Source: Paenibacillus sp. W2I17
GTDB taxonomy: Bacteria > Bacillota > Bacilli > Paenibacillales > Paenibacillaceae
Direction of reading: 5' to 3'
Length of the DNA stretch: 64,000 nt
Assembly (NCBI RefSeq): GCF_030815985.1
Contig: NZ_JAUSXM010000001.1
Coordinates: forward strand, 3,844,001 to 3,908,000
The position numbers and the translations under genes are program-made. The notes below the pieces were generated by a model. The model had not been told where the DNA came from. It made no database searches and saw only the letters and a list, made by a program, of their open reading frames with translations. This document shows, one piece after another, positions 8,694 to 17,569 of this stretch; within the stretch, counting starts at the first letter, position 1; each line of letters starts with the position of its first letter.

Positions 8694-8888
8694 AATGCCA
8701 TCTCCTCCTCTGCCTGCACATTCCCTCATGTATTTCTGATTAAAACATAGGCGACAGTATATTACAATATATCCCTTAAGACTGCACAATAGAACTGCTC
8801 ATAACTCCATTATATTTCAGAAAAAGCCAGGAGTAGACACATTTTACGTAAAACAGACAAAATCAATGAAAAAAGAGGGTAATAACAT

Positions 8889-10157
8889 ATGTATGATGTC
8901 ATTGTAATCGGTGGTGGATCTGCGGGCCTGATGGCTTGCGTTGCTGCTGCCGAGCATGGAGCCTCCGTGCTTCTGCTGGATAAAGGAGATCAACTGGGTC
9001 GTAAACTCGGCATCTCTGGCGGAGGTCGATGCAATGTAACCAATGCCAAGGAAACGGATGAACTCATCCGACATATTCCAGGTAATGGACGCTTTTTATA
9101 TAGTTCGTTTCAGAATCTGGACAACCAGGGAATCATGCGTTTCTTCGAGAATCTCGGAATTGCCCTGAAAGAAGAAGACAACGGCAGAATGTTCCCTGTA
9201 ACCGATAAAGCGAAAACAGTCGTGGATGCGCTGGTAGGAAAGATTGTCTCCCTCGGCGTTGAGATTCGCACCAAAGAACCGGTCAAGGAAATTATTCAGA
9301 ACGGTCAGCAGATACAGGGTGTTAAATTGATATCCGGTAAAACTATTCTTGGGCGCTCTGTCATCATCGCTACCGGCGGCAAATCCGTACCTCAAACCGG
9401 ATCTACCGGAGACGGTTATCCCTGGGCTGAGGCTGCGGGTCACACCATTACAGAGTTATATCCAACCGAAGTGCCCATTGTGTCTGGGGAGAGTTGGATT
9501 CAATCCAAAGAACTGCAAGGTTTGTCTTTGAGGGATATCGCTCTATCCGTAGTGGATGCCAAAGGAAAAACGGTCATCTCCCATCGCGGGGATATGATCT
9601 TCACGCATTTTGGAGTATCTGGCCCCGTCGCACTGCGTTGCAGCCAATTTATCCGCAAGGTTCAGATGAAGTCTGGAAACCCACAGGTCATTATGAGCAT
9701 TGATCTGTTCCCGGAGCTGTCCTTGGGTGCATTGGAAGCACAGGTGCAACAGGTATTGGAACAAGAATCCCGCAAGGCTGTCAAAAACATTTTAAAAACA
9801 TGGGTTCCTGAACGTATGATCCCCTTAATGATGAAACGGGCAGAGATCAGCGATGACCTTACGTTCCACCATTTTCCCAAAGGTATGTTAAGCACCTTGT
9901 GCGGGCTAATGAAAGCTTTTACCTTCCGTGCAGACGGAACGAGATCGCTCAAAGAAGCCTTTGTTACTGGGGGAGGAATCCACTTAAAGGAGATATACCC
10001 AAAAACAATGGAATCCAAGCTGCTGCCTGGACTATTCTTTTGCGGTGAAGTTTTGGATATTCACGGCTACACCGGAGGGTATAATATCACCGCTGCATTC
10101 TCCACGGGATATACGGCTGGCATGCATGCGGCTGAATATAGACACGTTACATCATAA
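8889..10157 (+). CDS. BaiN/HI0933 family FAD-dependent oxidoreductase
   Basis: A 422-residue flavoprotein. The N-terminal Rossmann FAD site is VIVIGGGSAGLMA at residues 4-16, followed by LLLDKGDQLGRKLGISGGGRCNVTN, the hallmark of the HI0933/YtfP group. A second nucleotide contact is VIIATGGKSVPQTGSTGDGY. The C-terminus FFCGEVLDIHGYTGGYNITAAFSTG closes the FAD site. The family includes bile-acid and other reductases, but the physiological substrate in Firmicutes is unclear. It is divergent from the histidine kinase and monocistronic, with a terminator behind it. Confidence 0.9.
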   Translation: MYDVIVIGGGSAGLMACVAAAEHGASVLLLDKGDQLGRKLGISGGGRCNVTNAKETDELIRHIPGNGRFLYSSFQNLDNQGIMRFFENLGIALKEEDNGRMFPVTDKAKTVVDALVGKIVSLGVEIRTKEPVKEIIQNGQQIQGVKLISGKTILGRSVIIATGGKSVPQTGSTGDGYPWAEAAGHTITELYPTEVPIVSGESWIQSKELQGLSLRDIALSVVDAKGKTVISHRGDMIFTHFGVSGPVALRCSQFIRKVQMKSGNPQVIMSIDLFPELSLGALEAQVQQVLEQESRKAVKNILKTWVPERMIPLMMKRAEISDDLTFHHFPKGMLSTLCGLMKAFTFRADGTRSLKEAFVTGGGIHLKEIYPKTMESKLLPGLFFCGEVLDIHGYTGGYNITAAFSTGYTAGMHAAEYRHVTS

Positions 10158-10202
10158 TAGGTATTACACCTTTTAACCCGATCATGAATTAGCTCAGATG
10201 CC

Positions 10203-10244
10203 AAAAACCCCGATATCCACTATCTGTGGACGATCGGGGTTTTT
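10203..10244 (+). terminator. Terminator of the flavoprotein gene
   Basis: AAAAACCCCGAT (10203-10214) pairs with ATCGGGGTTTTT (10233-10244). An inner CCAC/GTGG pair extends the hairpin. The A/T ends allow use on both strands. Confidence 0.85.
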
Positions 10245-10300
10245 GGGCATTGTTCCATTTTAGAAAAATTGGCTCGAACTGTTCTTAGCTTGTGATGCTT

Positions 10301-10684
10301 CTATGCTTTCACACTGCCTGAAAATCCATCAGCCGAATCATCGTATGTCGGGTCATCGCTATAGTTATGTCTGCCTTGCTCCGTCTGACTTCCCTGGGTT
10401 CCGTTCGCATAACCCTCATTCCAGTCTTCATTCACGAGATGAGCCGGAATCGATATATTCTGAAACTGATCCAGCTCTTCCGTTTGCGCGGCAAATACGG
10501 CACTTCCTCCATGAGATTGTACAATCTCTACGGCAGACTGAGGATCTTGGCGATCTGTGGGGATGTACAATTCCAGCGGGCCGGACTGATACGGCTTATA
10601 TCCCAATTCCTCCAAGGTTGCCCTTGCGGCATTCAACGCTGAACCATCTGAAAAATGCACCTGTAGTTCGCTATTATCCATCAT
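10301..10684 (-). CDS. Small uncharacterised protein
   Basis: 127 residues; I do not recognise the family. The first 85 residues look like a compact alpha/beta domain (LQVHFSDGSALNAARATLEELGY, then a PLELYIPTD strand and an AVEIVQSHGGSAVFA helix-strand). The last 40 are acidic and disordered (many Asp, Ser, Gly). There is no signal peptide or membrane segment. AGGAGG lies upstream of two adjacent ATG codons, which supports real translation. It sits between two terminator-bounded units. Confidence 0.7.
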   Translation of the reverse strand: MMDNSELQVHFSDGSALNAARATLEELGYKPYQSGPLELYIPTDRQDPQSAVEIVQSHGGSAVFAAQTEELDQFQNISIPAHLVNEDWNEGYANGTQGSQTEQGRHNYSDDPTYDDSADGFSGSVKA

Positions 10685-10796
10685 CGTCTCTTCCTCCTTG
10701 CTACAGCTAATCTCTCATCATCCATAGATGAGATTCTTCTTCTATAGCATGGGCAGATATAGCGCACGATATGCTCCGAATTAGAAAGGAATTCCT

Positions 10797-12044
10797 TTAG
10801 GCCCGGGTCAGCCGAACCCATCCGGCAATAGATAAGACACAGAGTCCAAAAGCCACCGCACCTGCAGCTGTCAGAATACCGACGATCCAGCCGAGCCAGG
10901 CCAATCCCAGCGTGAATCCCATAAGAATACCAATCGGGACAAACAACATCCGAACCATCATTGAACTTGCAAGATGCAGCGCCTCCGAGTCATATGTTAT
11001 AAGCTGAACATAGTCGGACGTGGCAAAAACATCCCAGGAACGATAAAACATCACCGTCAACATGATGATTAATAACGCACACACAATGATATTGACCGGA
11101 AAAGGTGGCAATGCAACTGCTGCGATGGATAGTCCTCCAAGCTGCAGATACAATTTCATCGTGGCCGAGTTCCGGAAAAATGCCTTGAATGCAATCTCCG
11201 CTGTCCGATTCGCGATGGAACGCTTGCGTAACAGTTTACGCGGTTTGCGGAAGATAATAGAACGTGTTCGTGGGGCTTTCGGCTTGCTCACTGCCCGGCT
11301 TAACATTAGAGCTGTAAGCTGCAGCCTGCTACGCAGATCCTCCCGCACATCCCCTTCAAACGTTCCCTTCATCAACAGCCTCATCTGTCCAACTGTAATC
11401 AGAAGAAGCATGATAATTACAATTCCAAAACTGATTTTCCATGTCTGTCCATGCATCCATGATGTCGCATTAATGGTCATATAACCTATGCCAATGACGA
11501 GAGGGATCATCTGAATCCAGCGCCGCCATCCTGTAAGCCGAACCTTTGTCATATGTAGTGTTATGGCTTGAAATGAAGCTACTGCACCAAACCAGACAGC
11601 CATAAGTGCAATCTGGAGATTCGACATCTCATAGACACGAGACCACAGGGGTGCGGTCAGCGCTGTAATCAGGATCATTTTGCCCAGATGTTGCAGACAG
11701 GACCGGTAGAGCCCTTGCCTCATTAACGTGCGCATCCACAACGGCCTTGATTTCAGAAACAATACATCCGCTTCCTCCACAAATATCAACACACCACCGG
11801 TAAGCATAACGACGTCAATCAGCCCAGTCAGTACGGGGAGCGGTAATCCTGTCGCCCATGCAGGCAGTGATTTGGTCCACAGACTCGTGTACCATCCAAT
11901 CAGATAGAGCAGACCCGGAACAAGCAGGTATACCCACACTGTCCAATCCACGACGAGTCTGAGATTTTTCATCTGTTCCTTGAAGTGCTCTTTGCGTCTT
12001 CGTCTGTATAAACGAAGTGGGGTATAACGCTGGGAAGTTTCCAT
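10797..12044 (-). CDS. ecsB: ABC transporter permease, EcsB-like
   Basis: A 415-residue membrane protein with about 8-10 hydrophobic segments and an Arg/Lys-rich start (LRLYRRRRKEHFKEQM). The layout and the ILIFVEEADVLFLKSRP segment match EcsB, the membrane part of the Ecs exporter, which in Bacillus affects protein secretion and intramembrane proteolysis. It starts 21 nt after the ATPase gene and so is translated from the same mRNA. AAGGGTGA precedes the ATG. The transported substrate is not known for this family. Confidence 0.82.
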   Translation of the reverse strand: METSQRYTPLRLYRRRRKEHFKEQMKNLRLVVDWTVWVYLLVPGLLYLIGWYTSLWTKSLPAWATGLPLPVLTGLIDVVMLTGGVLIFVEEADVLFLKSRPLWMRTLMRQGLYRSCLQHLGKMILITALTAPLWSRVYEMSNLQIALMAVWFGAVASFQAITLHMTKVRLTGWRRWIQMIPLVIGIGYMTINATSWMHGQTWKISFGIVIIMLLLITVGQMRLLMKGTFEGDVREDLRSRLQLTALMLSRAVSKPKAPRTRSIIFRKPRKLLRKRSIANRTAEIAFKAFFRNSATMKLYLQLGGLSIAAVALPPFPVNIIVCALLIIMLTVMFYRSWDVFATSDYVQLITYDSEALHLASSMMVRMLFVPIGILMGFTLGLAWLGWIVGILTAAGAVAFGLCVLSIAGWVRLTRA

Positions 12045-12065
12045 TCTCTCTCACCCTTTCTCTAT

Positions 12066-12797
12066 CTAAGACGTCAATACATCGAAACAGTCAAACAAAG
12101 AGGCTTCCGGCAATCCTGCCGCTTCACGGATCTCATCCAATGTTCCCTCGGCAGCCGATCTGCCCGAAGCAATCAGAATAAACCGGTCGCAGATTCGTTC
12201 AGCGGTATCCAGTACATGCGTAGACATAAGCACACCCGCGCCGCGGCGACGTTCATCATCAAGTAATTTTAGAAAATCCTTGGTTGCACGAGGGTCCAGT
12301 CCGATGAACGGCTCGTCCACAATATAAATATCCGGGGAAGACAGAAATCCGATCATCAACATCATTTTCTGCCGCATGCCCTTTGAGAAACTGGCTGGAA
12401 GATCATTCCGAACATGGTCCATACCGAAACGAATCAACAGTTCCTCCGCTCGGGTAACAAAGGCCTCTTCCTCCATTTCATACGCCGCTGCGGCCAGATC
12501 AAGATGTTCCCATAAAGTCATATATTCATAAAAAACCGGTTGCTCCGGGATATAGGCATAACGACCATCTCCCCCAATCGTCACTTCATAGTTCGCATGT
12601 TCCAGCAGACCAAGAAGTGTTTTGATTGTGGTACTTTTGCCCGCACCATTGGGTCCGATAATACCTACCAGTTCTCCTCGCCCCACATTCATTCGAATAT
12701 TGCGTATGGTTGATTGTCCCGGCTCGTATCCTGCCTCTGTAATATGTACGTCCAATATGGACTCCTGTACTTCCTTACTGTTATATTCCGTTCCCAT
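12066..12797 (-). CDS. ecsA: ABC transporter ATP-binding protein, EcsA-like
   Basis: ATPase of the Ecs-type exporter, 243 residues. Walker A is GPNGAGKST near residue 47, the signature region is SFSKGMRQKM (a divergent form of LSGGQ usual for EcsA), Walker B is IYIVDEPFIGLD, and the switch His is in MSTHVLDTAE. The ATG at 12797 is preferred over an in-frame GTG three codons earlier, because GGGAGTG is 6 nt from the ATG but would be nearly adjacent to the GTG. It is the first gene of the two-gene unit with the EcsB-like permease. Confidence 0.86.
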   Translation of the reverse strand: MGTEYNSKEVQESILDVHITEAGYEPGQSTIRNIRMNVGRGELVGIIGPNGAGKSTTIKTLLGLLEHANYEVTIGGDGRYAYIPEQPVFYEYMTLWEHLDLAAAAYEMEEEAFVTRAEELLIRFGMDHVRNDLPASFSKGMRQKMMLMIGFLSSPDIYIVDEPFIGLDPRATKDFLKLLDDERRRGAGVLMSTHVLDTAERICDRFILIASGRSAAEGTLDEIREAAGLPEASLFDCFDVLTS

Positions 12798-12907
12798 ATC
12801 ATTCACTCCCTGTTCTGATCAGGCGTTTATTTCATTCTTTATGTTTTATTGTAATCGAGTTGCGGGTTGTATGTTTGATCATTTTGGGCATTTCTATATA
12901 GATGGCA

Positions 12908-12959
12908 AATAAACAAAGCAATAAATCATAGTAATGTATGATTTATTGCTTTGTTTATT
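12908..12959 (-). terminator. AT-rich 23-bp perfect hairpin at the end of the doc pseudogene
   Basis: A 23-bp uninterrupted stem (12908-12930 with 12937-12959) around the loop GTAATG. It overlaps the doc stop codon at 12958. The stem is much longer than a normal terminator. It can end the toxin-antitoxin transcript. Confidence 0.65.
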
Positions 12960-13292
12960 ATTCTTCATTTTCAGAAACAGAGTATGTACGAATAATTGAG
13001 ACTAATCGTACAAATGTGTACTTGTGGTTCACCATATCAACAGTAAAGTCCTCAGCAAATGTTTGATCCATCTTAAGATACACATTGTTATAACGTAGAA
13101 AGATTACCAATGCGGTAAAAGCCGTTCTTTTATTAGCATTATGAGAAGGATGGTTTTGGCCCAAAGATTGAAAGATTGCAGCAGATTCAAGCAGGCCAGA
13201 ATCTTTAATTCCAACTGCTCTCCAGGACTGTAACGCTTAATCATAGCTACGTTGATCGCAATAATCTCTTGAATACTCAAATACCGGGTCAT
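12958..13292 (-). pseudogene. doc: Doc/Fic-family death-on-curing toxin, frameshifted and internally deleted
   Basis: The start MTRYLSIQEIIAINVAMIKRYSPGEQ is the usual Doc N-terminus. The frame then breaks: the expected Q-F-G-I-K follows only if one T is restored near 13211. After the break the other frame reads GIKDSGLLES, jumps straight to AAIFQSLGQNH, and continues through HPSHNANKRTAFTAL to the normal C-terminus. Compared with typical Doc proteins of about 130 residues, roughly 25 residues between LLES and AAIF are missing. The Fic motif has Ser in place of the usual Phe (HPFHNANKR). The ATG at 13292 overlaps the antitoxin stop region, as in an intact operon. Probably no active toxin is made. 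Confidence 0.8.
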
Positions 13293-13294
13293 AC

Positions 13295-13540
13295 TCACCT
13301 ATCCTTGAGACCTTTCAAGGTTTGATCATATTCACCCATCACTTCAGCCAATGTATCCATAAAATCACTACTGATTCCGTTAGGCAAATTAACTTTTGTA
13401 GCCTTTTTAATAATAATCTCCCCATTAGACTGATTTATCTCGATTTGAACCATATCGCCTTGCTCAAGACCAATTTGTTTGAAGGCATCTGTCATTGTTA
13501 ATCCAAGACTATTACCGAATTTCGTTACTTTTCGTTCCAT
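13295..13540 (-). CDS. AbrB/MazE-type antitoxin
   Basis: An 81-residue SpoVT/AbrB swapped-hairpin DNA-binding protein that would bind and neutralise the Doc toxin and repress its own operon. The N-terminal MERKVTKFGNSLGLTMTDAFKQIGL followed by GDMVQIEI is the AbrB/MazE pattern; the C-terminal 30 residues would contact the toxin. ATG at 13540 follows GGGTGA by 5 nt; an upstream in-frame ATG at 13558 is possible but adds a non-family extension. Its stop overlaps the downstream toxin gene, which is broken, so this looks like an orphaned antitoxin. Confidence 0.85.
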   Translation of the reverse strand: MERKVTKFGNSLGLTMTDAFKQIGLEQGDMVQIEINQSNGEIIIKKATKVNLPNGISSDFMDTLAEVMGEYDQTLKGLKDR

Positions 13541-13552
13541 CTTACTCACCCT

Positions 13553-13572
13553 ATTCATTCATTCATTCATTA
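13553..13572. repeat. ATTC tetranucleotide run upstream of the antitoxin
   Basis: Almost five units of ATTC in the 5' leader of the AbrB-type gene, just before the start codon candidates. Such runs can vary in length by slippage. Confidence 0.5.
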
Positions 13573-13661
13573 CTACCTCTAGTTATACTATTTAATTGTT
13601 ATAACAATTATAGTGAAACTTTTGTCCATTTGCATATTATTTCGAATTTTGAAATGCAAAA

Positions 13662-13693
13662 AAGAAGCAGGGGTTCCGGAGCCCCTGCTTCTT
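13662..13693 (-). terminator. Terminator of the first secreted repeat protein gene
   Basis: A 12-bp stem AAGAAGCAGGGG/CCCCTGCTTCTT is followed on the minus strand by T6. It lies 24 nt past the stop codon. Confidence 0.88.
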
Positions 13694-13716
13694 CATATTA
13701 CAATGAAAATCTCATA

Positions 13717-14631
13717 TTACCGATTTGTCTCCACCACAAGAGTAGTTTCATTCTCTGCATCTGCATCCACGTTCAGACCGAGATCCAGTGCTCCACGGCT
13801 TTCGCTCGCGTAGCTGCTGCTGTCGGTACGCTCACGGTCATTCACGCGGTTAGTGCGTTCGGATTGAGCCATCGTTGCACTCTCTCCTTCTGCTTTTGCG
13901 TTCAGACCCAGATCCAGTGCTCCGCGGCTTTCGCTCGCATAGCTGCTGTTCACGTTACGCTCGCTGTCTTTCACGCTGTTGTTGCGTTCAGATTGAGTCC
14001 AAGTCGCACTCTCTCCTTCGGCATTCACGTTCAGACCTAGATCCAGTGCGCCACGGCTTTCGTTTGCGTAGCTGCTGTTCACATTACGCTCGCTGTCTTT
14101 CACGCTGTTGTTGCGTTCAGATTGAGCCATTGTTGCACTCTCTCCTTCTGCATTCACGTTCAGACCCAGATCCAGTGCGCTACGGCTTTCGCTTGCATAG
14201 CTGCTGTTTACGTTCCGATCCTCGCCGCCTCGTGAATAGTCGCTCATCGTTGTACCTTCTCCCGACACATTGGCATTCAGCCCAAGGCCCAGCTTGCCAG
14301 AACTGCTACGCTCAACTGTGTGGTCGGAAGAAAGATCATTGTAACGGTTCATACTCTCGGAAGATAAGCCGGCATTAAGGCCAAGATCCAGATTTAATGC
14401 TCCGCTTGCACTGGATGAACCTACGTAGCTACCATGGTTACCGTAACCTGTGTCACGGTGTCCTGACAGAAGAGATCCCAGCTCCAGGCGCAAACCTGCA
14501 TTTAGATCCAGATTGCCACTGCTGTTATTGCTATAGCTATCTGCGTAAGTTGCCTGCGAAGCTCCCAGCAATCCAGCTACCAACGTACCCGACAATACCG
14601 ACAATTTTACCCAACGATTCACTTTTTTCAT
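13717..14631 (-). CDS. Secreted protein with 43-residue tandem repeats
   Basis: 304 residues. A Sec signal peptide spans about residues 1-31 (VNRWVKLSVLSGTLVAGLLG, then ATYADS as a likely cleavage region). The mature part carries repeated short strands of form ALDLGLN. From about residue 160 there are three full 43-residue units plus a partial one, each reading roughly ESRGALDLGLNVNAEGES, a Ser/Glu/Arg spacer, then NVNSSYA. At DNA level the unit is 129 bp. No LPXTG, LysM or SLH anchor is visible. ATG at 14631 is chosen because AAGGAG lies 11 nt upstream; the GTG further up is too close. Family unknown; a surface, spore or matrix role is only a guess. Confidence 0.8.
   Translation of the reverse strand: MKKVNRWVKLSVLSGTLVAGLLGASQATYADSYSNNSSGNLDLNAGLRLELGSLLSGHRDTGYGNHGSYVGSSSASGALNLDLGLNAGLSSESMNRYNDLSSDHTVERSSSGKLGLGLNANVSGEGTTMSDYSRGGEDRNVNSSYASESRSALDLGLNVNAEGESATMAQSERNNSVKDSERNVNSSYANESRGALDLGLNVNAEGESATWTQSERNNSVKDSERNVNSSYASESRGALDLGLNAKAEGESATMAQSERTNRVNDRERTDSSSYASESRGALDLGLNVDADAENETTLVVETNR
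13741..14262. repeat. Tandem 129-bp coding repeats
   Basis: The same block (for example the CGGCTTTCG motif) recurs starting at 13793, 13922, 14051 and 14180, exactly 129 bp apart. This encodes the 43-residue protein repeat. Copies differ by several substitutions, so they are diverging but in register. Confidence 0.85.
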
Positions 14632-14680
14632 GATGATATACACTCCTTCTCAATTTTGGTTGAATTAACGCCATTGTTGC

Positions 14681-16030
14681 CTAAGAGAAAGAGGTATATT
14701 GCGGCGGCCGCCCAGGCGGTGCCTGTGACCATTGACTGAACCCATCGAGCCGTTCCATTCGGAAGGCATAATCGTAATCTGGCGTAACCAGACCTGTTGT
14801 TGCTCCCGGAAGTGCAGCGGCTGGAGCGGTTGCTCCACCTCCAGTTACACCGGACGAACCGGAGCTTGTCCCTGCTGAAGCATTAGCTGCTCCGGGAGAA
14901 GTTGCTGCAACAGACCAACTGGTTGGTCGTTCTGTGCGAGTCTGCAATGGAGATGTTGCATCGACATCATCTTGTTTCAGATTGGCTTCCTGGTTACTCT
15001 GCACTTGTTCAGTGACAGCTGGTTTAGCAGCTGTCTGATCTACGAGGAATAACTCGTTATCGGGCAAACCTGCATTAACATCGAAATCCTGCGTCAGATC
15101 GGTTACTTCCACAGGCAATGCCTGCGGGACAACAGGTTGTTCTGGACGTACTTCTGGTTCCGAGGCGACTTCAATCACTTTGCCCGTAACCTGTACTGCG
15201 TCCTGTCCTTCCTCATTGTTCTGAGATGAGACAGGATTTGCGAGCTCACTCGTATTGGAAGTTTCAACATTCGGTGTTTTGACGACCGTCGGCTTTTCCG
15301 GAGTGACTACAGGCGGTTCCGGCTTCACACTTGGAATCTCCACCTTTTCCTGATCAGGATTGAGTTCAGCGGATACGTCTACAACTGGAACCTCTGCTCT
15401 CACAGAAGGAAGCTGGACATTTCCCGTACTCAGATCCACTTGGGATGAAGAGATATTGACGGAAGTAACCTCAGGCACATCCACCTTAACGGAAGGTAAT
15501 TCAACCTTACCCTGCCGAAGGTCTGTTTTCACAGCAGACGTCTCTGCCTTGATGACCTGCGGTACCTCTGCGGTAACGCCAGGCAAGGAAGCTGTACCTT
15601 TGTTCAGGTTCACCTGACTGCTTGATACATCGGCTTTGATCACCGGTGTATCCGCCTGTACAGACGGCAGTTCGACGGTTCCCTTCTTCGCATCAATCCC
15701 AATCTCTGATGTTCCGGCCGATCCAAGCGGCGTATCTACTTTCAACTCAGATACACTCAGCTTACCTGTCGATTCATTCGCTTTGAGCGACGGAACTTCA
15801 ACATCCAGTAGTGGTGTGGATACCGATACCGACGGAGTCAGGTTCAACCCGCCATCCGAATCACGTGAAAACAGATTTAGCGACAATCCGCTGGACGGTT
15901 TTTCAGAAGATACCTGAGCATCATCCGCATACACATGTGACGATCCAAACCCCAGCATCAAAGTCCCGGCGAGTATAGCCAATGGTATGCTTCCAAGACG
16001 CACAATCGATTTTGGTAACTTTACATTCAA
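14681..16030 (-). CDS. Secreted repeat protein with about six 28-residue beta-type repeats
   Basis: 449 residues; family not recognised. The signal peptide covers about residues 1-36 (PLAILAGTLMLGFGSSHVYA, cut before DDAQ). Residues about 75-250 contain some six repeats of 26-29 residues, typical unit GKVELPSVKVDVPEV then a TSVNISSSQVDLST-like half, alternating short hydrophobic strands. A Pro/Val/Glu-rich region and a Gly/Ala/Ser linker follow, ending YAFRMERLDG and a Pro/Gln tail. No sortase signal. The TTG start at 16030 has GGGGGTGA 6 nt upstream. It precedes the other repeat protein by 49 nt on the same strand and probably shares a transcript with it. Confidence 0.78.
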   Translation of the reverse strand: MNVKLPKSIVRLGSIPLAILAGTLMLGFGSSHVYADDAQVSSEKPSSGLSLNLFSRDSDGGLNLTPSVSVSTPLLDVEVPSLKANESTGKLSVSELKVDTPLGSAGTSEIGIDAKKGTVELPSVQADTPVIKADVSSSQVNLNKGTASLPGVTAEVPQVIKAETSAVKTDLRQGKVELPSVKVDVPEVTSVNISSSQVDLSTGNVQLPSVRAEVPVVDVSAELNPDQEKVEIPSVKPEPPVVTPEKPTVVKTPNVETSNTSELANPVSSQNNEEGQDAVQVTGKVIEVASEPEVRPEQPVVPQALPVEVTDLTQDFDVNAGLPDNELFLVDQTAAKPAVTEQVQSNQEANLKQDDVDATSPLQTRTERPTSWSVAATSPGAANASAGTSSGSSGVTGGGATAPAAALPGATTGLVTPDYDYAFRMERLDGFSQWSQAPPGRPPQYTSFS

Positions 16031-16237
16031 GTTGCTTCACCCCCTATCCGCTAATGCGTTGGTGGGACAAGGAATATGAGTTTTCCCCTAGGAATAATTA
16101 GAATACAGGGATTTCTGCCTGTTCCTCATTAAACGTGAAGGCGTTTACTCAAACGCTTTTTAATCATAAACTTAAAATTTGAAGTAAATTCAAACCTTCA
16201 TTTTAACTGTTCTAACCTGAGCAGATCCGGCCTGTTT

Positions 16238-17569
16238 TCAGTCGCCTGCAATCATGGTCTTGGCTTCAATGGAGCCATTCAGATCGGCTTTTTCCCCGCT
16301 ACGTTTCATCAAATAAATCAAACCAAGCAGGGTCAGCAAAATGCCTGAACAGACAAAAGCCGGCACTACACCAAATGAAGTGACCATAAATCCGCCTACC
16401 ACCGGGCCCATAATATTACTGGCTGTCATCACGCTGCCTACCGTTCCAAATACCCTGCCTGTCATCGCCTCAGGTGTTTGTTCCTGCAACAGGATCTGAA
16501 AGGGGACAATCGCAAACCCAATTCCGACACCTGCCAGGGCAAAGAGGGATACTAACAACAGATTGGCACCTAGCCCGGCGTGCGGCCAAATCCCAACAAT
16601 AACTCCGGCTCCGCCGATAACCAGACCCATAAGTGTGGTACCCAGACCCATTTTCAAAACATGCCCTGCATGCTTCCACTTCCGTACACTCATCGCTGCA
16701 ATTAATGTACCTGCGCCACTTGCTGCCACGCACCATCCCAGCAGATCAGTTGAAATTCCGGGAAGTTGTCTGAATAACACCACAGTCTGTGAATCGGCAA
16801 ATTGCAGAAAAAGTATGGCTGAAGCAAGCAAAATCAGAGACGTTCCTACATGAGGGAGAGATGCGAGCATGCGGATACCCTCCAGTGTTTCTTTCCAAAA
16901 AGAGCCTTTTGAGCGGTTGCGAACATCCCCAGCTGTCTCTTCCTCTACTTCTGTTACGTTATGAATTGCGGTTTGGATCACCCGAGTTCCAGGAATCCAC
17001 AATAAAATGATGCCGGAGATCAGAAAAGACGCTGAATCGAGAACAAAACACCAGGTAATGCCAAAAGCGGCTACCAAAAGTCCGCCAAGCGCCGGACCAA
17101 TGATTTTGGACATCTGTTCGATCACCGAGCTGATGGATACAGCTTGCACAAGTTGTTCGCGGGGTACAATTTCCTTCAGCTTTCCGTTTTTGGCCGGAGA
17201 GAAGATTACATCAAACAGGGATTTGAGGACAAGCAGTATGTAGACGTGCCAGATCTGGTCAGCAAAAATTAACGCACCCACGATGATAATCCGTGCACCA
17301 TCAGCTACAATCATCAGCCATTTTCGGTTCAGACGATCTGCAAGCGTGCCTGCGAATGGCCCTGTCAACAGAATGGGTAGTGCTGCGGAAAGTGTGACAA
17401 ATGTAATCTCCCATGGCGTTGCATTCCAGCGGATACCCACGAGGGTCAGGATTGCGAGCAGATGCAGCCAATCACCCAGATTGGAAATGGCCTGTGCCAC
17501 CATCAATGTTACAAAAGATCGGTTATTCTTCAGCGGTCGTTGTCCTTCAAACGTTAAATCACTTGTCAT
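16238..17569 (-). CDS. MFS transporter (multidrug efflux type)
   Basis: 443 residues with about 12 hydrophobic segments and a central charged loop (VEEETAGDVRNRSKG). The motif GPFAGTLADRLNRKWLM between helices 2 and 3 is the MFS signature loop, repeated weakly as VPFQILLQEQTPEAMTGRVFG in the second half, as in the MFS_3/EntS-like exporters. GGAGG precedes the ATG. It is divergent from a MarR regulator across a 347-nt region containing a 13-bp inverted repeat, which suggests drug-induced control by that regulator. The substrate is unknown. Confidence 0.86.
   Translation of the reverse strand: MTSDLTFEGQRPLKNNRSFVTLMVAQAISNLGDWLHLLAILTLVGIRWNATPWEITFVTLSAALPILLTGPFAGTLADRLNRKWLMIVADGARIIIVGALIFADQIWHVYILLVLKSLFDVIFSPAKNGKLKEIVPREQLVQAVSISSVIEQMSKIIGPALGGLLVAAFGITWCFVLDSASFLISGIILLWIPGTRVIQTAIHNVTEVEEETAGDVRNRSKGSFWKETLEGIRMLASLPHVGTSLILLASAILFLQFADSQTVVLFRQLPGISTDLLGWCVAASGAGTLIAAMSVRKWKHAGHVLKMGLGTTLMGLVIGGAGVIVGIWPHAGLGANLLLVSLFALAGVGIGFAIVPFQILLQEQTPEAMTGRVFGTVGSVMTASNIMGPVVGGFMVTSFGVVPAFVCSGILLTLLGLIYLMKRSGEKADLNGSIEAKTMIAGD

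Noticed and set aside
13741..14262. CRISPR-like regular repeat spacing
   Set aside because: The 129-bp repeats are contiguous coding repeats without spacers, and no cas genes are near.
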